A stretch of DNA of 64,000 nucleotides from VGSG01 sp040756375 (GCA_040756375.1 JBFLZC010000023.1:27908-91907); one strand, 5' to 3'; positions 26,644 to 34,885 are shown, counted from the first letter of the stretch. The notes: generated by a model not told the origin, from the letters alone. Translations and numbers: made by a program.

Positions 26644-27774
26644 ATGGCACTGGAATGGTTACCTCGGGACCAAGAAAAGAAAGATCACCAGCTCTTCGGT
26701 TCCGAGCACTGGGGCACTGAGGCCCCATGCACGGTCTACGAGAAGAGACCTCTGACCGACCCAAAAGGAAACGTGATCGATGGGCTTTACGTAGCCTGGG
26801 TCCGGCTGAACAACCCGCAGCAATACAATTCTTACACCACCGAGATGGCAAAGGGTGTGATCGCAGGTTTCACCGCGGCCGGCCTCGATCGTTCCGTGGT
26901 TGCGGTGGTCTTCACCGGCACGGGTGACAGAGCCTTCTGCACCGGTGGAAACACCAAGGAGTATGCCGAGTATTACTCAATGCGGCCAAATGAGTACGGC
27001 GAATACATGGATATCTTCAACAGCATGGTGGATGCCATTCTCAATTGCAAGAAGCCGACTATCTGCCGCGTGAATGGGATGCGGGTTGCAGGCGGCCAGG
27101 AAATCGGCATGGCATGTGACCTGGCGGTCGCCAGCGACCTGGCGATCTTCGGCCAGGCCGGCGCTCGCCACGGATCCAGCCCGGATGGCGGCTCCACGGA
27201 CTTCCTGCCCTGGTTCCTCAACATGGAAGATGCCATGTGGAACTGCGTGAGTTGCGAGATGTGGAGCGCCTACAAGATGAAGGCCAAGAACCTCATCTCC
27301 AAGTGCGTTCCGGTCCTGAAGCAAGGCGAAAAATTTATCCGCAATCCGCTGATCATCACCGAGGATTATGTCAAAGACGGCGAGATCGTGTACGGCGAAT
27401 TCAAGACCGGCGAGGAAGCCAAGAAGGCCAAGGATCTGATGAAAGACCTCCCGATTGATTTCGAGCTCCTGGACAAAGAGGTAACTAGGATTATCTGGAC
27501 TTTTACCAACCTCTTTCCGGGCTGCTTGATCAAGGCAATCGACGGCATTCGACAGAAAAAGAAATTCTTCTGGGATATGAACAAGCTGGCCAACAGGCAT
27601 TGGCTCATGGCCAACATGAATTACGAGGCATTCCTCGGATTCAACGCGTTCAACACCAAGAAGATCACCGGCCAGGACGTGATCGATTTCGTGAAGTTCC
27701 GCCAGAACATCGCTGCAACAGCGCAGGCTGTGCCTGAAAAGTATGCCGAAGTTTTGGGCAAGCCGCAGAAGTAG
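26644..27774 (+). CDS. bamA: 6-oxocyclohex-1-ene-1-carbonyl-CoA hydrolase
   Basis: Adds water twice and opens the alicyclic ring of 6-oxocyclohex-1-ene-1-carbonyl-CoA to give 3-hydroxypimelyl-CoA, the ring-cleavage step of anaerobic benzoyl-CoA degradation. The 376-residue chain is a crotonase-fold protein with the long form typical of BamA/Oah. Seen: VVFTGTGDRAFCTGGNTKEYAEYY (oxyanion strand), CRVNGMRVAGGQEIGMACDLAVAS, and the BamA-specific QAGARHGSSPDGGSTDFLPW. The gene is widely used as a marker of anaerobic aromatic degradation. It lies between the thiolase/DUF35 pair and the dienoyl-CoA hydratase in one direction. Confidence 0.95.
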   Translation: MALEWLPRDQEKKDHQLFGSEHWGTEAPCTVYEKRPLTDPKGNVIDGLYVAWVRLNNPQQYNSYTTEMAKGVIAGFTAAGLDRSVVAVVFTGTGDRAFCTGGNTKEYAEYYSMRPNEYGEYMDIFNSMVDAILNCKKPTICRVNGMRVAGGQEIGMACDLAVASDLAIFGQAGARHGSSPDGGSTDFLPWFLNMEDAMWNCVSCEMWSAYKMKAKNLISKCVPVLKQGEKFIRNPLIITEDYVKDGEIVYGEFKTGEEAKKAKDLMKDLPIDFELLDKEVTRIIWTFTNLFPGCLIKAIDGIRQKKKFFWDMNKLANRHWLMANMNYEAFLGFNAFNTKKITGQDVIDFVKFRQNIAATAQAVPEKYAEVLGKPQK

Positions 27775-27822
27775 ACGGCGGTCTTGATGATACCCCCTGA
27801 CGGGGGACGTGAAGTAGATTCT

Positions 27823-27850
27823 GTAGGGGCGCACGGCCGTGCGCCCCTAC
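27823..27850. repeat. 28-base perfect palindrome
   Basis: GTAGGGGCGCACGG followed by its exact reverse complement, between the hydrolase and the hydratase. The same GTAGGGGCG..CGCCCCTAC frame recurs at 33237-33291 and similar segments lie in the family E repeats. It could attenuate transcription between the two genes. Confidence 0.8.
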
Positions 27851-27933
27851 CACAGAGCCCTCCGCGACTGCTGTTCTCAGTATTCGCAAATCTTGAAGCA
27901 AGTGCGGTAGCCTGCGGTCAGGGAGGAAGTATC

Positions 27934-28713
27934 ATGGAATACAAGCTCATTCAGTGTGAAAAACACTATAATGGAGCGGTCCTTAAGATCATCCTCAACT
28001 CGCCCAAAGCAAATATTATGGAAGCAGCCATGCTCCGGGAGATCAATGCTTGCCTTGATTCTCTTAGGGCGGACAACAACCTGAAGCTGCTTGTCTTTGA
28101 AGGCGCGGGGAAGCATTTTTCGTTCGGCGCAAGCGTTGCTGAGCACACCAAAGAGAATGCGGCCATGATGCTTAATGCGTTCCATGCCATGTTTCACAAA
28201 CTCGTGGACCTCGCGGTTCCTACCATGGCAATTGTACGAGGTCAGTGTCTGGGTGGCGGCATGGAATTGGCGCTCTTTTGCAACTTTATTGTCGCGGACG
28301 GTTCCGCGTTCTTCGGCCAACCCGAGATAGTTCTTGCGGTGTTCCCGCCGCCAGCATCCGTAATGCTGTCCCTCAAAGTGGGTCAGGCGTACGCGGATGA
28401 TCTGATCCTGACCGGTCGTGCCATCGACGCCGCAGAAGCGTATCGAATCGGCTTGGCAAACATGCTGGTGGGCGAAGGTGAAGATGCATGGGCCGCGGCT
28501 GCGAAATGGGTCGAGGCTCACATACTTCCTAAGAGCGCTTCCGTGCTACGCATCGCGAATAGGGCCGCGCGGACGAACTTTTTCCGTCTACTCCGAGAAG
28601 ACCTGCCCAAAATGGAAGGTCTGTACCTCAAAGAACTCATGGAAACCAACGACGCGAACGAAGGCATCTGCGCATTCATCGAAAAACGCAAACCCGCCTG
28701 GAAAAACGAGTAG
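27934..28713 (+). CDS. bamR: Cyclohexa-1,5-diene-1-carbonyl-CoA hydratase
   Basis: Hydrates the dienoyl-CoA produced by benzoyl-CoA reductase to 6-hydroxycyclohex-1-ene-1-carbonyl-CoA (also called dch). A 259-residue crotonase-fold enzyme: FEGAGKHFSFGASVAEH and IVRGQCLGGGMELALFCNFIVAD form the oxyanion hole, and GQPEIVLAVFPPPASVML is characteristic of the dienoyl-CoA hydratases. ATG 27934 has GGGAGGAAG upstream; the longer frame runs back through the palindrome. The dehydrogenase (BamQ/Had) that links this step to BamA, and the reductase itself, are not in the window. Confidence 0.92.
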   Translation: MEYKLIQCEKHYNGAVLKIILNSPKANIMEAAMLREINACLDSLRADNNLKLLVFEGAGKHFSFGASVAEHTKENAAMMLNAFHAMFHKLVDLAVPTMAIVRGQCLGGGMELALFCNFIVADGSAFFGQPEIVLAVFPPPASVMLSLKVGQAYADDLILTGRAIDAAEAYRIGLANMLVGEGEDAWAAAAKWVEAHILPKSASVLRIANRAARTNFFRLLREDLPKMEGLYLKELMETNDANEGICAFIEKRKPAWKNE

Positions 28714-28835
28714 CTCGAGTACCCTGCGCGTCATACTCATGACACTGCCCCCAAATGGGGCACTGTCGAAGATGAGTCTCACTTTTCCTAACCACGTACG
28801 TGACTGAGCCGTCTGGGACCCGACCCACGTCTCCT

Positions 28836-29174
28836 TCATTCGCCTAGCTCATCACAGATGGCCGAAATCTGCATCTTCAAAGGCGGGAGGTCTCGTTCGA
28901 CAATATCCCAAATGCGTTCCAGCTCTATCCCTAGATAATCATGGACAACGACATTGCGGAAGGCACTGATCTCTCGTCACGGTACTTCAGAATACTTGAG
29001 CTTCGTATCGGTTGAAATTCTTTGGATTGATTCGGAGAGCGTATGGAGATTCCGCAGGACGGCATCCTGCGTTTTGCGATCAGCTAAGAATGAATTCTTG
29101 CCATCACTGGTGAACTGCAGAATGTGATCAATGCAGTCCAGGATGTGCAGGAAATAAAGCCGGTCATCTTTCAT
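28836..29174 (-). pseudogene. HepT-like HEPN toxin, interrupted by an in-frame TGA
   Basis: The frame starts at ATG 29174 (MKDDRLYFLHILDCIDHI) and is open for 65 residues, then has TGA at 28977-28979 and continues in the same frame to 28836. The part after the stop reads REISAFRNVVVHDYLGIELERIW, which contains the HEPN RNase motif R-x4-H (RNVVVHDY). In related HepT proteins a Trp (TGG) stands where the TGA is, so one base change has probably inactivated the toxin. It overlaps the mntA start by 4 bases, the usual HepT-MntA layout. A sequencing error is the main alternative. Confidence 0.8.
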
Positions 29175-29461
29175 AAAGGAACCGCCTCTTGCAATACACG
29201 GTCCCGAATGTACGAATGCAACGCCCCGACTGTGACGACATGAACCGGTCTTTCCAATAATTCTTCAAGGTCGGCTATAAGCCCTCCTGGAAACCAGGGG
29301 GAAGGATTGTCGCCAACTTCAACAAGTATGTCGATGTCGCTTAATGCACCGGCTTCTCCACGAGCCACAGAGCCGAACAGACGGATATTCTTGGCCCCAT
29401 GACGAAGAGCGATTGTCAAGATTTCTTCTCGCTTTTCTTTTATCAGTTGTTCAATTTCCAT
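29171..29461 (-). CDS. mntA: MntA-type nucleotidyltransferase antitoxin
   Basis: A 96-residue minimal nucleotidyltransferase. GSVARGEAGALSDIDILVEV contains the G-S-x10-D-x-D motif of this family. MntA proteins neutralise HepT by AMP-ylating it. The gene is upstream of, and overlaps by 4 bases, the broken hepT. With the toxin damaged, the antitoxin may be a relic or may still act on another HepT. Confidence 0.85.
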   Translation of the reverse strand: MEIEQLIKEKREEILTIALRHGAKNIRLFGSVARGEAGALSDIDILVEVGDNPSPWFPGGLIADLEELLERPVHVVTVGALHSYIRDRVLQEAVPL

Positions 29462-29485
29462 GACCCGGAAACCCTTTGAACTTTT

Positions 29486-29686
29486 CTAGTCTTTTGTGAT
29501 TTCGCGCGGATCGATTTCCAATGTCTCGGGACCGAACGTTTCAATGTGGAAGTGAATCGCTGATTTCACGGCAGCCAAAGCTGTTTCGTACGTGTCCCCC
29601 TGACCGACCACGACACCCTTCAATCCTAATGGATAAGCTGCGTACGTATCCGGCTGTTTCTCCACAACGATCCTGAATCGTCTCAT
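29486..29686 (-). CDS. HicB-like antitoxin, without a HicA partner
   Basis: A 66-residue protein with the HicB beta-strand start (FRIVVEKQPDTYAAYPLGLKG), then GVVVGQGDTYETALAAVKSAIHFHIE, typical of HicB-type degraded RNase H folds. ATG 29686 is preferred over GTG 29692 because GAGG lies 8 bases upstream. No HicA double-stranded-RNA-binding toxin is found next to it, so it is an orphan or a member of the stand-alone HicB group. Confidence 0.75.
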   Translation of the reverse strand: MRRFRIVVEKQPDTYAAYPLGLKGVVVGQGDTYETALAAVKSAIHFHIETFGPETLEIDPREITKD

Positions 29687-29697
29687 AGTCACAACCT

Positions 29698-29901
29698 CTA
29701 CCGTGAAGAGCGCAATTCTTCTTCGATCTTCTCGGCAACGAACATCTTGAGGAGCGATTGATAGGGGATGTCACGCTTGTTCGCAAGCACTTTGAGCCTT
29801 TCGATCATCGATTCCGGCAAACGGATCGAGATCGTTCGCGTGGGTGGGCGCAGGTTCGGGAACCGAACCCGTTCGGCGCGGCGCCAATCGACGAAGTCCA
29901 C
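29698..29901 (-). CDS. BrnA/CopG-like antitoxin with uncertain start
   Basis: The 67 residues end in a ribbon-helix-helix domain: RTISIRLPESMIERLKVLANKRDIPYQSLLKMFVAEKI. The shown start is GTG 29901, but the same frame continues upstream to about 29970 with KIPKFENEDQERAFWAEHDS, the conserved N-terminus of this antitoxin group. That extension has no ATG, GTG or TTG, so the natural start codon seems to have been lost or is non-standard. It lies next to a fragment resembling a BrnT toxin. Confidence 0.65.
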   Translation of the reverse strand: MDFVDWRRAERVRFPNLRPPTRTISIRLPESMIERLKVLANKRDIPYQSLLKMFVAEKIEEELRSSR

Positions 29902-29944
29902 TGAGTCGTGCTCGGCCCAGAAAGCTCGCTCCTGATCTTCGTTC

Positions 29945-30085
29945 TCAAACTTCGGTATTTTCCGAGTCCGCTACTTCTGCTTGGTCACGTTCGTACTCCC
30001 TTCTTTCTCGCTTGCTCATGTCTCGAGCAGAAATGACTTGTACTCCAATAGCTTTGGAAAAGAAACGCCATAGGGTCTTGCGCCC
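29945..30085 (-). pseudogene. BrnT-like toxin remnant (C-terminal part)
   Basis: The minus-strand frame ending at 29945 reads VQVISARDMSKRERREYERDQ, the C-terminal signature of BrnT-type RNase toxins (V-I-S-A-R-x-x-x-x-x-E-R). Upstream sequence in the same frame does not resemble the N-terminal half of BrnT. It overlaps the start of the CopG-like antitoxin, as BrnT does with BrnA. I infer a decayed BrnT/BrnA module. Confidence 0.55.
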
Positions 30086-30231
30086 AAATTTTGCCCCTGA
30101 AAGGTGAAGGGGGTTACTCACGGATCCCCTTTTGGAGATTCCCGGAATGCGCGACGAGTTTCCTGAGCCCAAATTGCCACCAATCATACAGTCAGTTTTA
30201 TAGGGTTCATAGACTTTCCGGTATACTATAC

Positions 30232-30374
30232 ACCGAAGCATTGTATTTAGCCTTCATTTGATGCCCCATGTCGTGTAGGGGCGCACCCGCGCGTGCGCCC
30301 TGGAGTGGCCTGGGCAGACACGCAGGTCTGCCCCTACTGGAGCCTGGCTCATTTCCAATGCTCGACTGGATAGC
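30232..30374. repeat. Family E repeat, copy 1
   Basis: About 143 bases from CCGAAGCATTGTATTTAGCC to CTCGACTGGATA, closely matched by 35563-35705. It contains GGGGCGCACCCGCGCGTGCGCCC and GGCAGACACGCAGGTCTGCCCC, each a small hairpin. It fills most of the gap before the DoxX gene. Confidence 0.8.
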
Positions 30375-30487
30375 ACGAGGACATCTCCCGGATATGCTAT
30401 ATGCACCCCTCTTTTTTTGAGATATGATCGTGGGCGATTGACGCGGCCACCCGGCCGCGTCGCGGCTTCAGTATCGGAGATGATCGC

Positions 30488-30946
30488 ATGAGATACCTCG
30501 TTTTGGCTGCTCGGCTCTTCATTGGCGGGTTGTTCATTTATGCGAGTGTGCACAAGATTCTCGATCCCGCTGAGTTTGCTCAGGCGATACGGAATTACCT
30601 GATCCTGCCCACGGCTTGGACCAATATCGTGGCTCTTACCCTGCCCTGGATCGAGTTCGTGGCGGGCCTGCTCATTATCCTCGGCATCGAAACCGCGGCT
30701 GCCGCGCTCATCATCACCGGGATGCTCGCAGTGTTCTTGCCCGCGCTCTTCTATGCGTACTTCACCGGTCTGAATATTACGTGCGGCTGCTTTTCCGCCG
30801 CGGCGAATTCCGCGGGAAAGATAACCATCGTAACGCTGCTCCGCGATTCGTCGCTCCTCCTTGTTGTTCTTTTCATCCTCGTGGCTGACCGAGGGCACTT
30901 TCAACTCAGTGGAGCAAGCCACACAGAGACCGCACGGCAGAGTTGA
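30488..30946 (+). CDS. DoxX/MauE-type membrane protein
   Basis: A 152-residue protein with four membrane helices. LAARLFIGGLFIYASVHKILDPAEFAQAI is the typical DoxX/MauE start (R-x3-G..F..S-x3-K). The later CGCF in the loop before the last helix matches the MauE-like branch, thought to support disulfide or quinone-linked redox. Position and neighbours give no further clue to function. Confidence 0.8.
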   Translation: MRYLVLAARLFIGGLFIYASVHKILDPAEFAQAIRNYLILPTAWTNIVALTLPWIEFVAGLLIILGIETAAAALIITGMLAVFLPALFYAYFTGLNITCGCFSAAANSAGKITIVTLLRDSSLLLVVLFILVADRGHFQLSGASHTETARQS

Positions 30947-31231
30947 AGCCATCTTCTCGATCAAGAACCACAACAGTCACTTTCCGAAAGACGAATTTGG
31001 TGGCGAGATGCAAATCAAAGCACTGACCTAGACGAAGTCCAGGTCAGTGGCACCCACGCGGTCGATTTGCCCTGCAATCTCCTGATTACTAATCTAAGAA
31101 TGCAAGCAAGAACGTGGTGGCTTAAACCACGCGGACAAGAGGAAGGGTCTGCTGGAAGGGGCACATTTCTCGACTTGAGGGAAGTGGTGTGCCTAGTGCC
31201 GGCCGACAGGCTGAAAAGAGAGGAGCGAACC

Positions 31232-31414
31232 ATGTTCCGAGTAGAATTCAAAGACGAAGAAGCCATCTTGATGCACGAAATTCTTGAGGGCTATCTCCAT
31301 GAGCTGAGCGCGGAGATTTCGAGCACCGACACGCTTTCTTTCCGGGAAAATCTCAAGAAGAAGAAAATCCACGTTATGGACATGCTCGATCGTCTCGGCG
31401 AAAAGGCGGCCTGA
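31232..31414 (+). CDS. Small conserved-looking helical protein
   Basis: A 60-residue acidic/basic helical protein (MFRVEFKDEEAILMHEILEG...). AGAGGAG lies 6-10 bases before ATG 31232, and the composition is that of a real protein. The longer frame from 31067 has no ribosome binding site. I do not recognise its family. It is followed 26 bases later by the stub of a dehydrogenase gene, so it may once have been the first gene of an operon. Confidence 0.6.
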   Translation: MFRVEFKDEEAILMHEILEGYLHELSAEISSTDTLSFRENLKKKKIHVMDMLDRLGEKAA

Positions 31415-31440
31415 TTCGGACATATTGGCAGGATGAGAGC

Positions 31441-31518
31441 ATGAGAGTCGGAGTTGTCGGGTCCGGATTTGTGGGTTCAACCTCCGCTTTCGCACTGGTA
31501 ATGGCCGGTGCAGGCTAA
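31441..31518 (+). pseudogene. Stub of an L-lactate/malate dehydrogenase gene
   Basis: ATG 31441 opens 25 codons reading MRVGVVGSGFVGSTSAFALV, the Rossmann G-x-G-x-x-G start of NAD-dependent lactate/malate dehydrogenases, then stops at TAA 31516-31518. The DNA after it has no similarity to the rest of such an enzyme in any frame that I can find. It is therefore the 5' end of a gene truncated by deletion or rearrangement. Confidence 0.7.
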
Positions 31519-31604
31519 GCGAGATTCAGGCGCGCGTGAGTACATGTATGGACGGAGCCGGCGCTCGATCATGAGCAGGTATCGTCCAAGAAACGGAGAG
31601 AGTC

Positions 31605-32033
31605 ATGACGGCAGAATCACTAATACCCAGATCGGAGCATTACGCAGATTCAATCATGTACGAATTCGATCCGATTGTTTCCTTGTTTGGTTTCTCAAAG
31701 TCTCAATGGGACTATAACGAGGATTTGAATGTCGTACGGGTGCAATTTGAGAACGCTCAACGTCGGGACGCAGTGCAAATCGACTATCATGTTGGAGACG
31801 ATTCGTACAGCGCCAATTATTGTCAAACCGACGGCGACTGGCAAATATGCCGAGAAGGAAAGCACAAGAGCCTGAGGGGCCTCAGGCACGCGCTGCCCCG
31901 CTGGATACGCTCCAATTGCGACGAATGCATGAGCAGGCGACCGGAACGAGAAGAAGCACAAGAGGAACCATACAGCGAGGTCCGCTGCATACATTGCGAG
32001 GACAGGCCGGGCCTTAAGAGAATCAGGCCTTAG
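31605..32033 (+). CDS. Hypothetical protein with two cysteine pairs
   Basis: A 142-residue protein with GGAGAG before ATG 31605. The N-terminal half looks like a small beta domain (VVRVQFENAQRRDAVQIDYH); the C-terminal half carries CDEC and CIHC pairs that could bind one metal. I do not recognise the family. A family A repeat follows 16 bases after the stop. Confidence 0.55.
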   Translation: MTAESLIPRSEHYADSIMYEFDPIVSLFGFSKSQWDYNEDLNVVRVQFENAQRRDAVQIDYHVGDDSYSANYCQTDGDWQICREGKHKSLRGLRHALPRWIRSNCDECMSRRPEREEAQEEPYSEVRCIHCEDRPGLKRIRP

Positions 32034-32049
32034 AATCGGTTGCAAAGGC

Positions 32050-32127
32050 TAAGAGCTTTTGAAGAAGTTGCCGGGGAGGGACTTTTTGCAGAAAGTCCCT
32101 CCCCGGACCCCTCCCCAAAAACTCTTA
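32050..32127. repeat. Family A hairpin element, copy 2
   Basis: The clearest copy: ends TAAGAGCTTTTG (32050-32061) and CAAAAACTCTTA (32116-32127) are inverted, and GGGGAGGGACTTT pairs with AAAGTCCCTCCCC around a short loop. The whole forms one long hairpin. Others are at 23911 and 36529. Confidence 0.85.
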
Positions 32128-32217
32128 TCCTTCCATACACTTCCACCCGAGTCGTAATGACAGGCCGAGCCAACATAGACGGAATCTAAGGGCAATTCGC
32201 TGGAGAAGGGAGATATC

Positions 32218-33156
32218 ATGCCCCTTGCCTCTCGATGGTCCTTGCTTTGCATTGCCATCATACTCGCTCTCTTGAGCAGTGGAGAAGTCCGCGCCGGGAC
32301 ATATCATCATGAGCTGAAGGTGGACGGATTGACACGAACGTTTCATGTCTTTGTACCTGAGAAGCTCGATCAAGCGCGCGGAATTCCCCTCCTGATCGCT
32401 CTTCACGGCGGAGCAACGAACGGCCAGATCATGGAGAGCTTTTCCGGCTTATCCGACACCGCGGCAGAGCACTCGTTCATCGTGGTCTATCCTGACGGCA
32501 CGGGGCGGCACAAAGCGATGCGCACCTGGAATTCGGGCCGCTGCTGCGGATACGCTCAGAGGCATGACATCAATGACGTGGCATTCATTCGAGAGCTTAT
32601 CGGTTTCATGATCGAGCAGTATCGCGTAGATCCATCCAGGGTCTTTGTTACCGGCATGTCCAATGGAGCCATGATGGCCTACCGCATCGCAGCAGAGATT
32701 CCCGAACACATCGCTGCGGTGGCTGTCATTGGCGGAACCCTCGATATTGACCCATCTTTCATTCGCGCCTCCGTGCCTGTTGTGCATTTCCACGGGACCG
32801 ACGATCAGTTCTGTCCCTATGAAGGCGGACGAGGCTCTCGAAGCCTCGTCAGGGTCGGGCATAACTCCGTGAAGCACACGATTGACGCGTGGGTTCAAGC
32901 CAACCGTGCCGATACGGAACCGACTGTCGAGGAATTACCGGACCGGTTTGATGACGGAACCCGTGTGGTCAAATACACATACAAAACAAAGCAGGACCCG
33001 CAAAATATCGTGCTGTACAAGATCGTCGGCGGTGGGCATTCCTGGCCGGGAAGGAAGCTTCGGGAGCGTCTTCTGGGCACCGCGACGCTGGAGATTTCTG
33101 CCAACGAAATCATGTGGCAGTTCTTTTCCGCCCATCCCAAGGATGTTTCGCGTTAA
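32218..33156 (+). CDS. Exported esterase of the polyhydroxybutyrate depolymerase / feruloyl esterase family
   Basis: A 312-residue alpha/beta hydrolase (LpqC/PHB depolymerase type, COG3509). The signal peptide (MPLASRWSLLCIAIILALLS) ends near residue 28. IALHGGATNGQ is the oxyanion loop, the nucleophile Ser is in VTGMSNGAMMAY, the Asp is in FHGTDDQFCPY and the His in GGGHSWPG. It would act on ester bonds outside the cytoplasm, on polyhydroxyalkanoate oligomers or plant phenolic esters. GAGAAGGGAG precedes the ATG. No partner gene is adjacent. Confidence 0.85.
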   Translation: MPLASRWSLLCIAIILALLSSGEVRAGTYHHELKVDGLTRTFHVFVPEKLDQARGIPLLIALHGGATNGQIMESFSGLSDTAAEHSFIVVYPDGTGRHKAMRTWNSGRCCGYAQRHDINDVAFIRELIGFMIEQYRVDPSRVFVTGMSNGAMMAYRIAAEIPEHIAAVAVIGGTLDIDPSFIRASVPVVHFHGTDDQFCPYEGGRGSRSLVRVGHNSVKHTIDAWVQANRADTEPTVEELPDRFDDGTRVVKYTYKTKQDPQNIVLYKIVGGGHSWPGRKLRERLLGTATLEISANEIMWQFFSAHPKDVSR

Positions 33157-33236
33157 TATACGGGCGCACGGAATAGGGTTCTCACGAGTGGACCGCCTCA
33201 GAAAGGTTGGCGAGCTGATAACCGGTGAGATGGGCC

Positions 33237-33291
33237 GTAGGGGCGTGATTCATCACGCCCTCTTATCGGGCGCAATGAATTGCGCCCCTAC
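33237..33291. repeat. 55-base compound hairpin
   Basis: Outer arms GTAGGGGCG and CGCCCCTAC pair; each half also folds on itself (GGGCGTGATTCATCACGCCC and GGGCGCAATGAATTGCGCCC). It lies downstream of the esterase and is related to the palindrome at 27823. Confidence 0.8.
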
Positions 33292-33522
33292 GCGGCCTCA
33301 TCGATGAACTTTGCAGGTTCTATCGATAGTGGGCCATTCTAGGTGCGCGGCTAGATAGTAGACGTGATGTTTGCGGACCAACAGACAATATGTAAAATCG
33401 GTAACAACCCGCCTCCGTGCCGGCCGTCTGCGCTGCGAGAATCATCGTTGACGGGGATATATGAGGGTGCGTAGACTGTGGGCGCTGCCAATATAATCTC
33501 CGAGTGCTCCGGAGAGCCGACC

Positions 33523-34305
33523 ATGAATGCCACGGTTCGAGAAACCTGGGACGGGCATGCCGACGAATGGGATGAGCAAGCCGACGATCCCAAGAACTAT
33601 TTCTCGCGGCGTGCGGCATTTGTGGAACAATTAGTGACGCAGCATGTGCCGCCCTGCTCCACACTCGATTTCGGCTGCGGACCGGGGAATCTCAGTTATG
33701 CGCTGGCCAAGCGCGGGTTCGACGTCCACGGTTGCGATATCGCGCCGAAGATGGTGGAAAAAGCGATCCGGAGGCTTTCGGGGCTGACAAAGGAGGCCGA
33801 ATCCCGCTTCAAAATCACACCAGGCGACACCATTCCGTTTGGCATCACATTCGATCTTATCACCGCAATTGACGTTATCATCTACGTGCCGGACTACGCT
33901 TCCTTCGTGCAGATGCTGTCCCGGTCATTGAAGCCCGAGGGCTATCTCGCACTGTCATGCACCAATAACATCAGCTTTTTCACATGGTTATCCATCGCTC
34001 GACTGGTGGCCAATCCGCGCGCGAACCCTCATCCACTTACTGCCATACGCAATCTGGCTCGAACCGGAATTTGGAGCGGAGGCCATGTAGATCCGAAGAC
34101 CTCCAAGCAAATCAGTAGCGCCGGGGCTTTTGACCGGCTCTTTGTTCGATCCGGGTTTGCCAAGATCGCGGATTTCGACATGATCCACTATCGCCGATGG
34201 GACAAGGCGCCTCTGGTACGCCGCGGCCTGAATCGGATGATCGCTCGGCGGTTCGGGTGGAACCACGTGGGCCTTTATCGCAAACGGCCGGATGCCGCGC
34301 CGTAG
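33523..34305 (+). CDS. SAM-dependent class I methyltransferase
   Basis: A 260-residue protein. LDFGCGPGNLSYAL is motif I for S-adenosylmethionine binding, VHGCDIAPKMVEKA is motif II and FDLITAIDVIIYV motif IV. The start MNATVRETWDGHADEWDEQ is typical of UbiG/Coq3-like and other small-molecule methyltransferases. ATG 33523 has GGAGAG upstream. The substrate cannot be told; the next gene, 53 bases on, is an unrelated membrane protein. Confidence 0.82.
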   Translation: MNATVRETWDGHADEWDEQADDPKNYFSRRAAFVEQLVTQHVPPCSTLDFGCGPGNLSYALAKRGFDVHGCDIAPKMVEKAIRRLSGLTKEAESRFKITPGDTIPFGITFDLITAIDVIIYVPDYASFVQMLSRSLKPEGYLALSCTNNISFFTWLSIARLVANPRANPHPLTAIRNLARTGIWSGGHVDPKTSKQISSAGAFDRLFVRSGFAKIADFDMIHYRRWDKAPLVRRGLNRMIARRFGWNHVGLYRKRPDAAP

Positions 34306-34357
34306 CCTTCCGTCAGAGGGTTTGCTATTCACTATTCAATCAAGGAGGGGAGATGCC

Positions 34358-34885
34358 ATGTATCTTTGGAGGGTGGATCGGTTGGTTGAAGATTTCCGGA
34401 ACGACCAGGTAACGGAAAGAGAAAAGCTGAAGTATATGATTCTCTATGGCATCTGTCTTGTGGTGGGCATCCAGGGCGCTTTGTGGGCAGGCCAATTGAA
34501 GGGACTTGAATATAGCTACGTGGACACCGTCAATGTCCTGATAGCGGCGGTGATTAATGTCTATGGTACGTACTACTGCTATGCAAAGAACAGAGACGGC
34601 GACAACAGAGACCTCATCACTCGTTTCCTTTGCATCGGATTGCCCGTGGCGATACGGGTTTTCGTCTTTTTCATTCCCGCGTTCGTCCTCGTGGGCGTCG
34701 TGGTGTACAGACTGCGGGTTATGCATGGGATTGGGACCGGAACCAACGAGTTGGGTCAAAGCGTGTCCTACACAACGTGGCTCGACGTGCTGCTTGATGC
34801 TGCATTCTCCGCTGTAATGTATCTTTATCTCGCCACGAAGATGGCCGCGGTTGCGAGGGTTGCGCCTGCCTCGGAGCAGGGCTAA
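34358..34885 (+). CDS. Hypothetical membrane protein, four helices
   Basis: A 175-residue protein with AAGGAGGGGAGATGCC before ATG 34358. Four hydrophobic helices are seen (around residues 27-48, 55-72, 88-112 and 145-162). No motif is recognised. It may be co-transcribed with the methyltransferase 53 bases upstream. Confidence 0.6.
   Translation: MYLWRVDRLVEDFRNDQVTEREKLKYMILYGICLVVGIQGALWAGQLKGLEYSYVDTVNVLIAAVINVYGTYYCYAKNRDGDNRDLITRFLCIGLPVAIRVFVFFIPAFVLVGVVVYRLRVMHGIGTGTNELGQSVSYTTWLDVLLDAAFSAVMYLYLATKMAAVARVAPASEQG

Noticed and set aside
28977..28979. In-frame TGA in hepT as a selenocysteine codon
   Set aside because: The position corresponds to a Trp in related HepT proteins and not to a redox cysteine, so a nonsense change or a sequencing error is more likely.
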